Origin: HGM13006 sp963650135
Lineage (GTDB): Bacteria > Bacillota > Clostridia > Oscillospirales > Oscillospiraceae
Length of the DNA stretch: 46,753 bases
NCBI GenBank assembly: GCA_963650135.1
Contig: CAVJLG010000034.1
Coordinates: 1 to 46,753, forward strand
Direction: 5' to 3'
Below the pieces are notes generated by a model that saw only the letters and a list, made by a program, of their open reading frames with translations, ran no database searches and had not been told where the DNA came from. The translations under genes were made by a program, and so were the position numbers. Shown piece by piece: positions 15,842-25,326 of this stretch (its first letter is position 1; every line of letters begins with the position of its first letter).

Positions 15842-17476
15842 TCAGTCCTCCGCAGAATCGGGGGTAATGTGCAAAATCCGTGCAATCAGCTGGGATTTGG
15901 GCAGCAGCTGGCAGTCCTCCCAGGTGATGATTTTCATGCCGTAAACCAGCGCCAGATATGTGGCACCCGCCACGCAGACCGATGCAATGGTGGAAAGCGC
16001 CGTGGAGCTCAGCAGGTTCCATGCCGCCTCATAGGTGAGGTAGGCCGCCACCGCCATCAGGGCCGTGGCGATCATGGGCTTGACAAACTGCTTAAGGATT
16101 CTCGGGGGCAGATCCATGGTCCGATGCATGGCGATGATGTTCAGGAACATAATTACCGCGCAGTAGGCGATGGTTGCAATGGCTGCGCCGTAAATATGAA
16201 TCGCGCCCATGCCGATAAGCACATAGTCGGTAATGATATTCACCAGGCCGCCCACCAGGGTCGTATAGATGGGGATGTTCACCTTGCCGTGAGCCTGGAG
16301 AATGCCGTTGGTCACCGTAACCATGCAGTTAAAGATGACTGCCACGCCCAGCAGTGCCAGAATCGGCCCTGCCACGCTGAGGGTTTCGGCATTATAGCCA
16401 TAGAGCCACTTCTGAATGGGCGACGCCAGCACCGCCAATCCTGCGCCGCAGGGAAGTCCAATCAGCGCCGTCATACGCACGGCGGATTCCTCGGTGCTCC
16501 GGGCCTTCCGGTAGTTATTGAGGGTCAGCGCCGCCGTTACCGTGGGAATGACGCTGATGGCCAAGGGCTGCACCAGAGCCGAAGGGAGCATATAGAACGT
16601 CTGCGCTGCGGAATAGGTGCCGAACATAGACGTTGCCTCTTTGGCCGTCATTCCAATGGCGTCCTGGAGCCGCCCCTGAATAATCATGGTGTCCAAAGCG
16701 TTGAAAATCTGAAGGCCCGCAGAGCCGATAGTAATGGGCACTGCCAGTTTCAGCAGCTGCTTGAGGGTTGCGCTGGTGGAATCCGCAGGAATGCTCCGGT
16801 CTGCCTCCGTCAGCACCACCTGCTTCTTCCGATACTGGAAGAACAAATAGACCGCTGCAAACACCGTGCCCAGGGTAACGCCCAAAATTGCGCCGCCTGC
16901 CGCCTCCGCTACGCCGAAGCCCAGGTGGAGAATCAGGAATACTGCGCCCAAGCCCAAAACCAGCTTGCACAGGGCCTCGATGACCTGACTTACCGCTGTG
17001 GGGGTCATATACTGCTGTCCCTGGAAGTATCCCCGGAATGAGCAAATAATACACACAAACAGTACCGCCGGAGCCAATGCCGCAATGGCATAAACCGCAT
17101 CGGCATCCCGCATGAGGCTGGCCAGCTGTGGCGCAAAGATCAGCATCGCGCCGGAGCAGATAATGCCCACAATCAGGAATACGCGCAGACTGACCTTATA
17201 GATTTTCTGTACCTGCTGCTTCTTTCCCAGGGTATTCGCTTCGGAGATCATCCGGCTTACCGCAATGGGAAGACCGGTGGAAGAAATCATCAGCAGCACA
17301 TTATAGATACTGTAGGCCACATTAAAGTGGCCGAAGCCTTCGTTTCCAATAATGCGGTTCAGCGGGATTTTATACAGTCCGCCAATCAGTTTTACAAGGA
17401 TCGTGCCAAAGGTCAGGATCGCCGCGCCCTGAAGAAATCCCTGCTTTTTGGTCTTCCCGGAATTCTGCTCAGCCAT
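15842..17476 (-). CDS. spoVB: SpoVB-like polysaccharide/lipid flippase
   Basis: This is a 544-residue membrane protein with about 14 helices, of the MOP/MATE-like flippase superfamily. It belongs to the branch with the stage V sporulation protein SpoVB and the putative lipid II flippases of Firmicutes. FLQGAAILTFGTILVKLIGGLYKIPLNRIIG at the N-terminus is diagnostic in pattern. ATG at 17476 is chosen because it lies 7 bases after AAAGGAG; a start nine codons upstream would overlap the neighbour further. It overlaps the end of mtaD by 8 bp. It is unlinked to sporulation genes here, so a role in general cell-wall assembly is possible. The window also holds a MurJ. Confidence 0.9.
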   Translation of the reverse strand: MAEQNSGKTKKQGFLQGAAILTFGTILVKLIGGLYKIPLNRIIGNEGFGHFNVAYSIYNVLLMISSTGLPIAVSRMISEANTLGKKQQVQKIYKVSLRVFLIVGIICSGAMLIFAPQLASLMRDADAVYAIAALAPAVLFVCIICSFRGYFQGQQYMTPTAVSQVIEALCKLVLGLGAVFLILHLGFGVAEAAGGAILGVTLGTVFAAVYLFFQYRKKQVVLTEADRSIPADSTSATLKQLLKLAVPITIGSAGLQIFNALDTMIIQGRLQDAIGMTAKEATSMFGTYSAAQTFYMLPSALVQPLAISVIPTVTAALTLNNYRKARSTEESAVRMTALIGLPCGAGLAVLASPIQKWLYGYNAETLSVAGPILALLGVAVIFNCMVTVTNGILQAHGKVNIPIYTTLVGGLVNIITDYVLIGMGAIHIYGAAIATIAYCAVIMFLNIIAMHRTMDLPPRILKQFVKPMIATALMAVAAYLTYEAAWNLLSSTALSTIASVCVAGATYLALVYGMKIITWEDCQLLPKSQLIARILHITPDSAED

Positions 17477-18797
17477 TGAGCTGCTCCTTTCCGTCGTTTC
17501 CAAACATCAGGGGGATCACATAGTCGTGGAACTCCCGCAGCACATGGTCGAGATCGATGGTGGTGTAGTGGCCGTCCTCATAGAGGATCTTGCCCCGCAC
17601 CATGGTCATGCGCACATCATGGCCGGAAGCGGCATATACCAGATTGCTGATGGGATTATGGCAGGGAATCAGATGGGGCTGGGCAAAGTCCAGCATAATC
17701 AGGTCTGCATCCATGCCCGGTGCAATCACGCCGCACTCGTTCTCCCGTCCCTGGGCCTTGGCGCCGTTGACGGTTGCCAGTTTCAGCGCCTCCTGGGCAG
17801 TCAGCGAAGTGGGGTCCAAGGTGGAGCCATTGGACAGCAGCGCCGCCAGCTTCACCGCCTCAAACAGATCGGTGTTGTTGGAAGAGGATACGCCGTCGGT
17901 GCCCAGGGCCACATTCACGCCCTTATCCAGCATCTTCCGCACCGGTGCAATGCCGGACGCCAGCTTCAGGTTGGAGTTTGGGCAATGAACCGCGGTAACG
18001 CCCCGGCGGGCAAACAGATCGATATCCTCATCGGTGAGCCATACGCAATGCGCTGCCAGCGCCCGGGTATCCCAGACGTGGTAGACATCCAGCAGCTGGG
18101 CCGGGGTCAGGCCATATTTCTCCAGGCAGGTTTCCTGCTCGTTCTGGGTTTCGGAAACGTGTACCTGCATGCCAATGCCGGTATTGATCGCATACTCCGC
18201 CAGCGCATGCCAGACCTTATCAAAGGAGGTGTATTCCGCATGAATGGAGGCCTCCACCTGAATCCGGCCGTTGTCATAGCCGTGCCACTTCTCGGTCAGC
18301 GCCACCATCTCCTGAGAGGGGGCGTGGGTATCGAAGCAGTAGTCCTCATCAAACACGGTGATAGAACGGGAGATATTTCCCTTGATGCCCGTATCCGCCA
18401 CGCACTGGCAGATATCGTCGGAGAAGTAATACATATCGGAAACGGAGGTGGTGCCGAACCGCAGGCATTCCGCCAGGCCCAGCAGGGTTGCCGCACGGAT
18501 GGCACGGCTGTCCCACAGGTCCTCCTTGGGGAAGATATAGTTGGTGAGCCAATCCTGGAGGTCATGGTCGTCGCCATAGCCCCGCAGCGGAGTCATGGGA
18601 AGATGGGCGTGGCAGTTGATGAGGCCGGGCATCAGCACCATGCCTCTGCCGTCGATGACTCTTGCCGCCTCTTCCTTGGGGGGCTCCTTGGAAATGTAGG
18701 AAATCTTGCCGTCGGTTACGCCCACATAAGCGCCCAGAATCACCGGGAGCTTGTCAATCATGGTAACGGCAGTGATGTTGGAAAACAGTGTGTCCAT
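17469..18797 (-). CDS. mtaD: 5-methylthioadenosine/S-adenosylhomocysteine deaminase
   Basis: This is a 442-residue zinc amidohydrolase that deaminates S-adenosylhomocysteine or methylthioadenosine to the inosyl forms. Metal ligands and substrate residues are visible. These are HAHLPM (about residue 63), HAEYTS (about 189), HVSE (about 219) and AAHCVWL (about 249); the metal-binding Asp is in LGTDGVSSSNN (about 304). The adjacent purine nucleoside phosphorylase supports a salvage role, but other nucleoside-like substrates of this amidohydrolase group are possible. ATG at 18797 follows GAAAGGAG. It is 38 bp after punA and overlaps spoVB. Confidence 0.9.
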   Translation of the reverse strand: MDTLFSNITAVTMIDKLPVILGAYVGVTDGKISYISKEPPKEEAARVIDGRGMVLMPGLINCHAHLPMTPLRGYGDDHDLQDWLTNYIFPKEDLWDSRAIRAATLLGLAECLRFGTTSVSDMYYFSDDICQCVADTGIKGNISRSITVFDEDYCFDTHAPSQEMVALTEKWHGYDNGRIQVEASIHAEYTSFDKVWHALAEYAINTGIGMQVHVSETQNEQETCLEKYGLTPAQLLDVYHVWDTRALAAHCVWLTDEDIDLFARRGVTAVHCPNSNLKLASGIAPVRKMLDKGVNVALGTDGVSSSNNTDLFEAVKLAALLSNGSTLDPTSLTAQEALKLATVNGAKAQGRENECGVIAPGMDADLIMLDFAQPHLIPCHNPISNLVYAASGHDVRMTMVRGKILYEDGHYTTIDLDHVLREFHDYVIPLMFGNDGKEQLNG

Positions 18798-18835
18798 AGG
18801 ACTCCTTTCGAATCGTTGCGGACTTGCCGCAGTTG

Positions 18836-19663
18836 TTACATTGCCTCTACGCAGTCACAAATCAGCTGGGAGAACCGCTCTTTTGCAGCAGCAGCGGCGT
18901 CCAGCACCTCCTGCTCAGAGAGGGTTGCGCCCTCAACAATACCGGCAGCAGCATTGGATACCAGCGAGAAGCCCAGCACCTCCATGCCGGCATGTCCGGC
19001 CGCCAGCACCTCCGGCACCGTGCTCATGCCCACCAGGTCTGCGCCCAGCACACGAATGGCGCGGATTTCTGCCGGCGTCTCATAGGACGGGCCGGGGAAA
19101 TACATATACACGCCCTCCTTAAGGTCCATGCCCTGGGCCTTAGCCACATTCCGGGCCACCTCCTGGAGCCGGGGGGTATAGAGATGGGTGGCGTCGGGGA
19201 AGCGGGTGCCGAATTCGTCCAGATTCTTGCCCCGGAGAGGAGAATCCATAAAGAACTTGATGTGGTCGGTAATCAGGCAGATATCCCCCACCCGCAGGTC
19301 AAGGTTTACACCGCCGCAGGCATTGGTAATCACCAGCTTATCGCAGCCCAGCAGCCGCAGCACCCGCAGGGGGAAGCAAACCTCTTCAAAGGTATAGCCC
19401 TCATAGGCATGAAGCCGCCCCTGCATCACCGCAACCCGCTTACCTGCCAGGGTGCCGAACACCAGCTGGCCCTTATGGCCGGGGGCGGTGGAAACGGAGA
19501 ATCCGGGAATCTCCTTGTAGGGAATCACAATGGGGTTCTCCGCCAGGTCCGCCATATCGCCAAGGCCGGAGCCCAGAATCATGGCGATTTCCGGCTGGAA
19601 GCCCGAAAGACGCTCTGCTACCGCATCGGCAGCTTTCTGATAGTCAGCAAAGGTATAACGCAT
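18836..19663 (-). CDS. punA: Purine nucleoside phosphorylase (trimeric type)
   Basis: This is a 275-residue enzyme that splits purine nucleosides with phosphate to base and ribose-1-phosphate. The glycine phosphate loop ILGSGLGDMAD (about residue 31), MQGRLHAYEGYT (about 81) and VITNACGGVN (about 112, with the Asn-Ala region that contacts the base) are diagnostic. LVGMSTVPE near 205 is the region around the ribose site. Length is standard. It follows the nucleoside kinase gene by 26 bp and precedes mtaD, making a small nucleoside-salvage group. Confidence 0.95.
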   Translation of the reverse strand: MRYTFADYQKAADAVAERLSGFQPEIAMILGSGLGDMADLAENPIVIPYKEIPGFSVSTAPGHKGQLVFGTLAGKRVAVMQGRLHAYEGYTFEEVCFPLRVLRLLGCDKLVITNACGGVNLDLRVGDICLITDHIKFFMDSPLRGKNLDEFGTRFPDATHLYTPRLQEVARNVAKAQGMDLKEGVYMYFPGPSYETPAEIRAIRVLGADLVGMSTVPEVLAAGHAGMEVLGFSLVSNAAAGIVEGATLSEQEVLDAAAAAKERFSQLICDCVEAM

Positions 19664-19689
19664 CGCATTTCATCCTTTCGTATCATGCA

Positions 19690-20619
19690 TCATAACGGCA
19701 TTGCGCCGATAAACTCTCGAAGAATCGAATCCGCCGGAACCAGCCGGGAATCCAGAGGCGTAATATGAGAAAGCCCCTGGAGCGCCTTCTGCACCTCGTC
19801 ATAGCTGGGGACGGTTTCCGGCAGCTCCCGCAGCAGGGGCACAACATAGGGCTGGAGCGTTTGCAGCTCATAGCCCAGGGTGGCGTCCACAACCCCATGG
19901 GCCTGGGCACGATGGGGCTCGATGTAAATTTTCTCGCTGGAGAGCACATTGTCCCACAGCTGGAGACTGTATTCCGCCGTTGCGCCCCGGAACTGATGAT
20001 CCCGAACAATCCGCCGCATAAGCCGAATCTGTTGCGGCACGCAAAGCACCTGCCCTTCCGCGCCAAAGGAGGACACCGGGGATACATACACCCGGCACGC
20101 CTGGGGATGCTGCTGGGTAAACAGCTCGTTGAGCGCATGAATGCCCTCAAAAATAAACACATCTCCCGGAGCAATGTCCAGATGGATGCTTCTCCCCTCC
20201 AATCTGGAATGGGTGGGGAAGCTGTAAATGGGGATGTCGATGGGTTTCCCCTGCTCCAGCATGGCAAAATGCTCGTTGAGCAGCGGAATATCCAGGCAGC
20301 CCGGTGCCTCCAAATCCCGCTGACCGTCAGAGGTCATGGGAAACTCCGGCGCACTCCACGGCAAATAATAATTGTCCATGGAAACCAGATGGGCCGGAAT
20401 CTTCCGTGCAATCAGCAGATCCCGAAGCCGTCGGCCTGAGGAGGTTTTGCCGGCTGCAGAGGGACCGGACAGCAGCACCACCGGAGAAAGCGTCCGATTT
20501 TCCACCACCAGCTCTGCCACCTGGGCAATCTGATCGCTATAATTCTGCTCCCACCGGGCAATGGCCCCGGGGGCATCGCTTTGAAGCTGCCGGGCAACTT
20601 CATAAAGATCATAGATCAC
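19690..20619 (-). CDS. Uridine kinase-like nucleoside kinase
   Basis: This is a 309-residue P-loop enzyme of the phosphoribulokinase/uridine kinase family. Walker A is GPSAAGKTSS (about residue 52). It is followed by SMDNYYLPW, the acceptor-site aspartate region, and by VFIFEGIHALN, the Walker B-like strand. The N-terminal 45 residues are extra compared with small uridine kinases, as is usual in Clostridia. The substrate is probably a nucleoside, given the following purine phosphorylase. The GTG start at 20619 overlaps the TGA of hemZ (GTGA) and follows the near-perfect ribosome site GGGAGGTGATCC, so translation is coupled. Confidence 0.85.
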   Translation of the reverse strand: MIYDLYEVARQLQSDAPGAIARWEQNYSDQIAQVAELVVENRTLSPVVLLSGPSAAGKTSSGRRLRDLLIARKIPAHLVSMDNYYLPWSAPEFPMTSDGQRDLEAPGCLDIPLLNEHFAMLEQGKPIDIPIYSFPTHSRLEGRSIHLDIAPGDVFIFEGIHALNELFTQQHPQACRVYVSPVSSFGAEGQVLCVPQQIRLMRRIVRDHQFRGATAEYSLQLWDNVLSSEKIYIEPHRAQAHGVVDATLGYELQTLQPYVVPLLRELPETVPSYDEVQKALQGLSHITPLDSRLVPADSILREFIGAMPL

Positions 20620-22055
20620 AGGATCACCTCCCGCTTTTTACGGCATATCTCGTCAATGTCCCGGATATACTCCTGAGGATATTTCGGATTGGTCAGGCGC
20701 GTTACTTGAGTGCCGGAAATGGTCTTGGTAACGCCGCCGGAGCCCAGGGAGAGAATGGAATGGAGTTCTTCCATCATATATATATTGTAAAGATTATCGT
20801 ATCCATGCCTGCTCCAGCCCACATTTTCGAAGCTGCCGGTCATATATTTCTGCCGGTAGAGATAATAGGGATGGTAGCCCGCCCCCCGCAGGGATTCGGA
20901 TGCAAAGGAGAGCATCTCCTCTACCATAGGCGCGGTGGGCAAGGTGGCGCGTTTTTCATAATACAGCGTTGCCGCCTTTTTCAGTGCCAGGGTGTGGACG
21001 GTGATATTGGTGGGTACAAAAGACAGCACCTGTTCCATGGTATGCCGGAACCCCTCCGGCGTGTCTCCGGGCAGGCCCGCAATCAGGTCCATATTGATGT
21101 CCGTATGCCCCGCCGCTACCGCCTGGTCATAGGCCCGGAGAATGTCTCCGCTGGTGTGACTGCGGCCCATAATCTCCAGCACGCGGTCATCCATGGTCTG
21201 GGGATTGATGCTGATGCGGGTCGCGCCCCCCTGCCGAATGGCAAGGAGTTTTTCCGGGTCCAGGGTATCCGGACGCCCGGCCTCCACCGTAAATTCCAAG
21301 CATTCCGACAAGTCAAAGGCTCGGTGCAGCGTCTGAAGCAGCCACCGAAGCTCTTCTGCCGACAGGGTGGTGGGGGTTCCGCCGCCGATATAAACGGTGC
21401 GAATCCGATGTGGGTGCTGCTTCAGCCCCTCTGCCGCCGCAAAAATTTCCCGCTCCAGCGCCTCTAAGTATACCGGAATGAGCTTTCTGGACTTTTCCGT
21501 TGCCGCAGAGACGAAGCTGCAATAGATGCAGCGGGTGGGACAGAACGGAATGCCCACATACAGGGAGATATCCCCCGCCTGCTGCTTCGCCAGCGCCGCC
21601 ATGGTAGACTCCGCAGCATCCAAGCACAATTCCCGCCGCTGAGGGGATACATCATAGACCTCCCGCAGCATCCGATCCGCCGAAGCCCGGTTGCCCCCAG
21701 CCATCAAGTGCCGGGATACCAGCTTGGTGGGCCGAACCCCGGACAGCGCGCCCCAAGAGGGTGGTGCATCCAGAAAATGCAGCGCCGCCCGATAAAAGCT
21801 CTGCCGGAGGATCTGCCGCCGAAGTGGTTCCGTTACCTGGGATGCCTTACAGCGGGCCATGCCCCGGGCTGTTTCGCCGTTTCGGGTGATCTTGGCCGTG
21901 GCTGTAACCCAGGTATTTCCCTGAGACAGCACTGATACGGCACCGTCGCCGGAGAAATCCCCTTCCACATATTCAATTTTCTCCTGCGGAAACAGAATCA
22001 GGGCAAGCTGCTCCATGGCATAGCGGCTGTCGTGCCCAATGAGTCTTAGCTTCAT
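20616..22055 (-). CDS. hemZ: Oxygen-independent coproporphyrinogen dehydrogenase HemZ
   Basis: This is a 479-residue radical-SAM protein of the HemN/HemZ group. After a roughly 160-residue N-terminal domain typical of HemZ, the cluster motif CPTRCIYCSF (about residues 170-180) binds the 4Fe-4S/SAM centre. VYIGGGTPTTLSAEEL and MDLIAGLPGDTPEGF are HemN-family blocks. No other haem gene is present, so it may act in haem synthesis or in another radical reaction, as for many HemN-like proteins. It starts by ATGA overlap with the preceding hydrolase gene. Confidence 0.9.
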   Translation of the reverse strand: MKLRLIGHDSRYAMEQLALILFPQEKIEYVEGDFSGDGAVSVLSQGNTWVTATAKITRNGETARGMARCKASQVTEPLRRQILRQSFYRAALHFLDAPPSWGALSGVRPTKLVSRHLMAGGNRASADRMLREVYDVSPQRRELCLDAAESTMAALAKQQAGDISLYVGIPFCPTRCIYCSFVSAATEKSRKLIPVYLEALEREIFAAAEGLKQHPHRIRTVYIGGGTPTTLSAEELRWLLQTLHRAFDLSECLEFTVEAGRPDTLDPEKLLAIRQGGATRISINPQTMDDRVLEIMGRSHTSGDILRAYDQAVAAGHTDINMDLIAGLPGDTPEGFRHTMEQVLSFVPTNITVHTLALKKAATLYYEKRATLPTAPMVEEMLSFASESLRGAGYHPYYLYRQKYMTGSFENVGWSRHGYDNLYNIYMMEELHSILSLGSGGVTKTISGTQVTRLTNPKYPQEYIRDIDEICRKKREVIL

Positions 22056-22666
22056 CCCAGCGCCGACTGCATGAACATATTGGTTTTCCGCTCCCGCTCC
22101 AGGGTGGTGGAACCGGTATGTCCCGAAAGCACCGTATAGTCGCCCTTCAGCTCATAGAGCCGCCGAAGGGACCCACACATTTCCGTCCAGCTGCCGCCGG
22201 GGAAATCCGTCCGTCCGCAGGAGCCCTGAAACAGAGTATCCCCGGAGAAGATCACGTCGCCCGCAATCAGGCAGACAGAACCGGGGGTGTGTCCCGGCGT
22301 CTCCAGCACCCGGAAAGTGATGGAATCCATGGTAACGGTGTCGCCGTCCTTCCAGTCGGTGACCAATTCCGGGTCCAGCGCCACGCTCTCGTGGAATACG
22401 GCCTCCAGATTCAAATCCTTGTGGGACATATAGACCTTCGGCTCCGTGCCGCAGGTTTCCAGCAGCTCCGGCACGCCGGTAATGTGGTCAAAATGTCCAT
22501 GGGTCAGGAGAATATACCGAAGGGTCAGACCGTTCTTGCGCAGGCGATCGGCAAGATACGCGCCATCGTCACCGGGATCAATCACCGCGGCATGCTTCGT
22601 ATTCTCATCCCATACGATATAGCAGTTGGTCATCAGCTGACCCACCTGCTGAACTTCTATTTTCAT
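22052..22666 (-). CDS. Metallo-beta-lactamase-fold hydrolase (glyoxalase II-like)
   Basis: This is a 204-residue cytoplasmic binuclear metal hydrolase. The metal motif THGHFDHI (about residue 55), the later histidine in TPGHTPGSV (about 130), the bridging Asp in FSGDTLF and a C-terminal SGHTGST are all in place. Members of this group hydrolyse thioesters or similar small molecules; the substrate is unknown. ATG at 22666 lies after AAAGGAG; a GTG-type extension of six codons is less well placed. It overlaps hemZ by ATGA. Confidence 0.93.
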   Translation of the reverse strand: MKIEVQQVGQLMTNCYIVWDENTKHAAVIDPGDDGAYLADRLRKNGLTLRYILLTHGHFDHITGVPELLETCGTEPKVYMSHKDLNLEAVFHESVALDPELVTDWKDGDTVTMDSITFRVLETPGHTPGSVCLIAGDVIFSGDTLFQGSCGRTDFPGGSWTEMCGSLRRLYELKGDYTVLSGHTGSTTLERERKTNMFMQSALG

Positions 22667-22701
22667 TGGAATTGCTCCTTTCACGGGGAGATTCGTTCGT
22701 T

Positions 22702-23148
22702 TTATAGCTCCTTAGAATCCACAATCAGGGTCACAGGCCCGTCATTCACCGACTCCACCATCATATGCGCGCCAAAAATGCCGTGCTGCGGCGGATAGCC
22801 CAACTTCTCACACTGCTGCAAGAACCGCTCATACAGTGCCTCAGCCTTATCCGGTGCCGCCGCGCCAAAGAAATCCGGACGACGGCCCTTTTTGCAGCTG
22901 CCGTACAGGGTAAACTGGCTTACCACCAGCACCTGACCGTTCACCGCCTCCAGGCCCAGGTTCATTTTCCCCTGGTCATCGGTAAAAATCCGCAGGCTCA
23001 AAAGCTTTTTGCACAGCTTGTCACAATCCTGCTCCGTATCCTCGGGGCCAACCCCCAACAGAATCAGGAAGCCTCGTCCGATCTGCCCGGTGATTGCGCC
23101 GTCCACTGTGACGGTGGCGGAGGAAACCCGGGTTAATACCGCCCGCAT
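22702..23148 (-). CDS. dtd: D-aminoacyl-tRNA deacylase
   Basis: This is a 148-residue enzyme that removes D-amino acids wrongly attached to tRNA. The cross-subunit active-site motifs are present: SQFTLYGSCKKGRRPDF (about residue 77) and VNDGPVT (about 135, the Gly-cis-Pro element). Length is normal. Its ATG shares one base with the TGA of rel, a common arrangement of these two genes in Firmicutes. Confidence 0.97.
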   Translation of the reverse strand: MRAVLTRVSSATVTVDGAITGQIGRGFLILLGVGPEDTEQDCDKLCKKLLSLRIFTDDQGKMNLGLEAVNGQVLVVSQFTLYGSCKKGRRPDFFGAAAPDKAEALYERFLQQCEKLGYPPQHGIFGAHMMVESVNDGPVTLIVDSKEL

Positions 23149-25325
23149 CAGTGATGCCCTCTGCGAACGCTCTTTACGCCCTTGACAGACGACAGACGCG
23201 CGCGCACCGCATTGAGCTCAGTCACGTTCTGGACCTCCACGGTCACGGAAACGGTACATCCGCCCTTTCCGTCAGACCGGGCATTGAGCTCAGAACATTT
23301 GAGCTTCATGGACGAAATAATCATTGCAACATCCAGCGCAAGCCCGTCTCGATCCTGACAGGCGAGCTCAAAGGAGGTGGAGAAGCTCTCCATGGGCATC
23401 GAGGCCCAGGCCACCTTCACCCATCTGCCGGAGTTCTCCGGCGATGCTGCACCGGCTGCATTGGGACAGTCTCTTCTGTGGACGGAAACGCCAAAGCCCT
23501 TGGTAATAAAGCCCACAATATCGTCTCCCGGAACCGGCGTACAGCACCGGGCGAACTTAATCATGCAGTTGTCGATATCCTCCACAATAACGCCGGAGGT
23601 AGCCAGCTTGGGCTTATGACTGATGGCTGTGGGGTCCTTTCCCGCCGCATCGGCAGCCTCTTTCTTGCTAAACCGCAGGATTTCTTCCTTGATACGGTTT
23701 ACGGCCTTAACCGCAGTGAGGCCGCCGTAGCCGATGGCCGCATACATATCGTCCATATTGGAGAACGAGAGCTTTTTCAGCAGCAGCGGCTGGAGGGCAT
23801 CGTTACTGACAATGCTGGGTGCCACGCCGATCCGGCGCAGCTCTTCCTCAAAGCTCTGCTTGCCGTTGACAACGTTCTCCTCCCGGCGCTCCTTCTTATA
23901 CCACTGGCGAATCTTAATCCGCGCCTGATTGGACTTGCACAGGCTCAGCCAGTCGCGGCTGGGACCCTTGGCGGATTTGGAGGTGACCACCTCTACAATG
24001 TCGCCGTTTTGCAGAACGGTATCGTAGTTGACGATCCGGTGATTGACCTTGGCTCCCACCATATGGTTGCCCACCTCGGAATGGATGGCATAGGCAAAGT
24101 CAATGGGCGTAGACCCCGCAGGCAGCGAAATCACCTCGCCTCGGGGGGTAAAGACGAACACCTCGTCGTCGAACATATCAATTTTCAGGCTGGAGATAAA
24201 GTCCTCCGCCTCGGAATCCTGCTGGTTCTCCAGCAAACGGCGCACCCACTCAAACTGCTCCTCGCCGCCGGTGGACTGGATGCCCTCTTTGTACTTCCAG
24301 TGGGCAGCAATGCCGTATTCCGCCGTATGGTGCATCTGAGCCGTACGAATCTGCACCTCAAAGGGAATACCCTCAGAGCCGATGACCGTGGTGTGGAGGG
24401 ACTGATAGCCATTGGGCTTGGGGGTGGAAATATAGTCCTTAAACCGCCCGGGCACCAGATTAAACAGGTCGTGAATATGGCCCAGCACGTTATAGCAGTC
24501 TGCGATATCGTCCACGATCACCCGGAAGGCATAGAGGTCGTATACCTCGTCCAGGGTCTTATTCTGAGAATACATCTTCCGGTAGATGGAGTAGATGTGC
24601 TTCACCCGCCCGTAAATCTGGAACTTGATGCCGCATTCATGGAGCCGATTCTCGATTTTTTCGCGGATGGAGGCCATCAGCTGGGCATTGGCCGCCTCTT
24701 TTTCGTCCAGCTGCTTCGAGATTTCCTCATAGCCCACCGGGTCGAGATATTTGAGGGACGTATCCTCCAGCTCCCACTTGATCTTCTGCATGCCCAGCCG
24801 ATGGGCCAGGGGCGCATAGATTTCCATCGTCTCCAAAGACTTGCTCCGCTGCTTCTCCGGGGTCTGATATTGCAGCGTCCGGGTATTGTGGAGCCGGTCC
24901 GCAATCTTGATGAGAATGACCCGGATATCCTTGCTCATGGCCAGGAACATCTTCCGGAGGTTCTCCATCTGCGCCTCTTCCATAGACTGGAAGTTCACGC
25001 GAGTCAGCTTGGTAACGCCCTCCACCAGGTCCGCCACCGTTTTGCCGAACTGGCGGGCAATTTCCTCATGGCTGGCATCGGTATCTTCAATGCAATCGTG
25101 CAGCAGGGCCGCCAGAATCGACTCGGTGTCCAGCCCCATCTCCGCCACGATCTCCGCCACAGCCAGAGGATGTATGATATAGGGCGAGTCGTCTTTTCGA
25201 AGCTGACCATCATGCTTTTTGGCCGCATACTGATAGCCGGCATCCACCAGCTCCATATCCACATGGGGCGTATATTTTTCAATAGCAGCTTTCATTGCCG
25301 CATAGTGTTCGGATACTGATTCCAT
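23148..25325 (-). CDS. rel: Bifunctional (p)ppGpp synthetase/hydrolase Rel
   Basis: This is a 725-residue stringent-response enzyme. An HD hydrolase domain holds LLHDCIEDT (about residues 75-83). The synthetase domain has YDLYAFRVIVDDIADCY and RFKDYISTPKPNGYQSLHT. A TGS domain begins with VFVFTPRGEVISLPAGST (about 390). The zinc-finger/CC region FARCCTPVPGDDIVGF and a C-terminal ACT domain follow. Both catalytic sites look intact, so it should make and degrade ppGpp. ATG at 25325 is chosen since AGAGG lies 8 bases before it; a GTG three codons upstream overlaps that site. The stop of recJ is one base upstream. Confidence 0.96.
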   Translation of the reverse strand: MESVSEHYAAMKAAIEKYTPHVDMELVDAGYQYAAKKHDGQLRKDDSPYIIHPLAVAEIVAEMGLDTESILAALLHDCIEDTDASHEEIARQFGKTVADLVEGVTKLTRVNFQSMEEAQMENLRKMFLAMSKDIRVILIKIADRLHNTRTLQYQTPEKQRSKSLETMEIYAPLAHRLGMQKIKWELEDTSLKYLDPVGYEEISKQLDEKEAANAQLMASIREKIENRLHECGIKFQIYGRVKHIYSIYRKMYSQNKTLDEVYDLYAFRVIVDDIADCYNVLGHIHDLFNLVPGRFKDYISTPKPNGYQSLHTTVIGSEGIPFEVQIRTAQMHHTAEYGIAAHWKYKEGIQSTGGEEQFEWVRRLLENQQDSEAEDFISSLKIDMFDDEVFVFTPRGEVISLPAGSTPIDFAYAIHSEVGNHMVGAKVNHRIVNYDTVLQNGDIVEVVTSKSAKGPSRDWLSLCKSNQARIKIRQWYKKERREENVVNGKQSFEEELRRIGVAPSIVSNDALQPLLLKKLSFSNMDDMYAAIGYGGLTAVKAVNRIKEEILRFSKKEAADAAGKDPTAISHKPKLATSGVIVEDIDNCMIKFARCCTPVPGDDIVGFITKGFGVSVHRRDCPNAAGAASPENSGRWVKVAWASMPMESFSTSFELACQDRDGLALDVAMIISSMKLKCSELNARSDGKGGCTVSVTVEVQNVTELNAVRARLSSVKGVKSVRRGHH

Positions 25326-25326
25326 G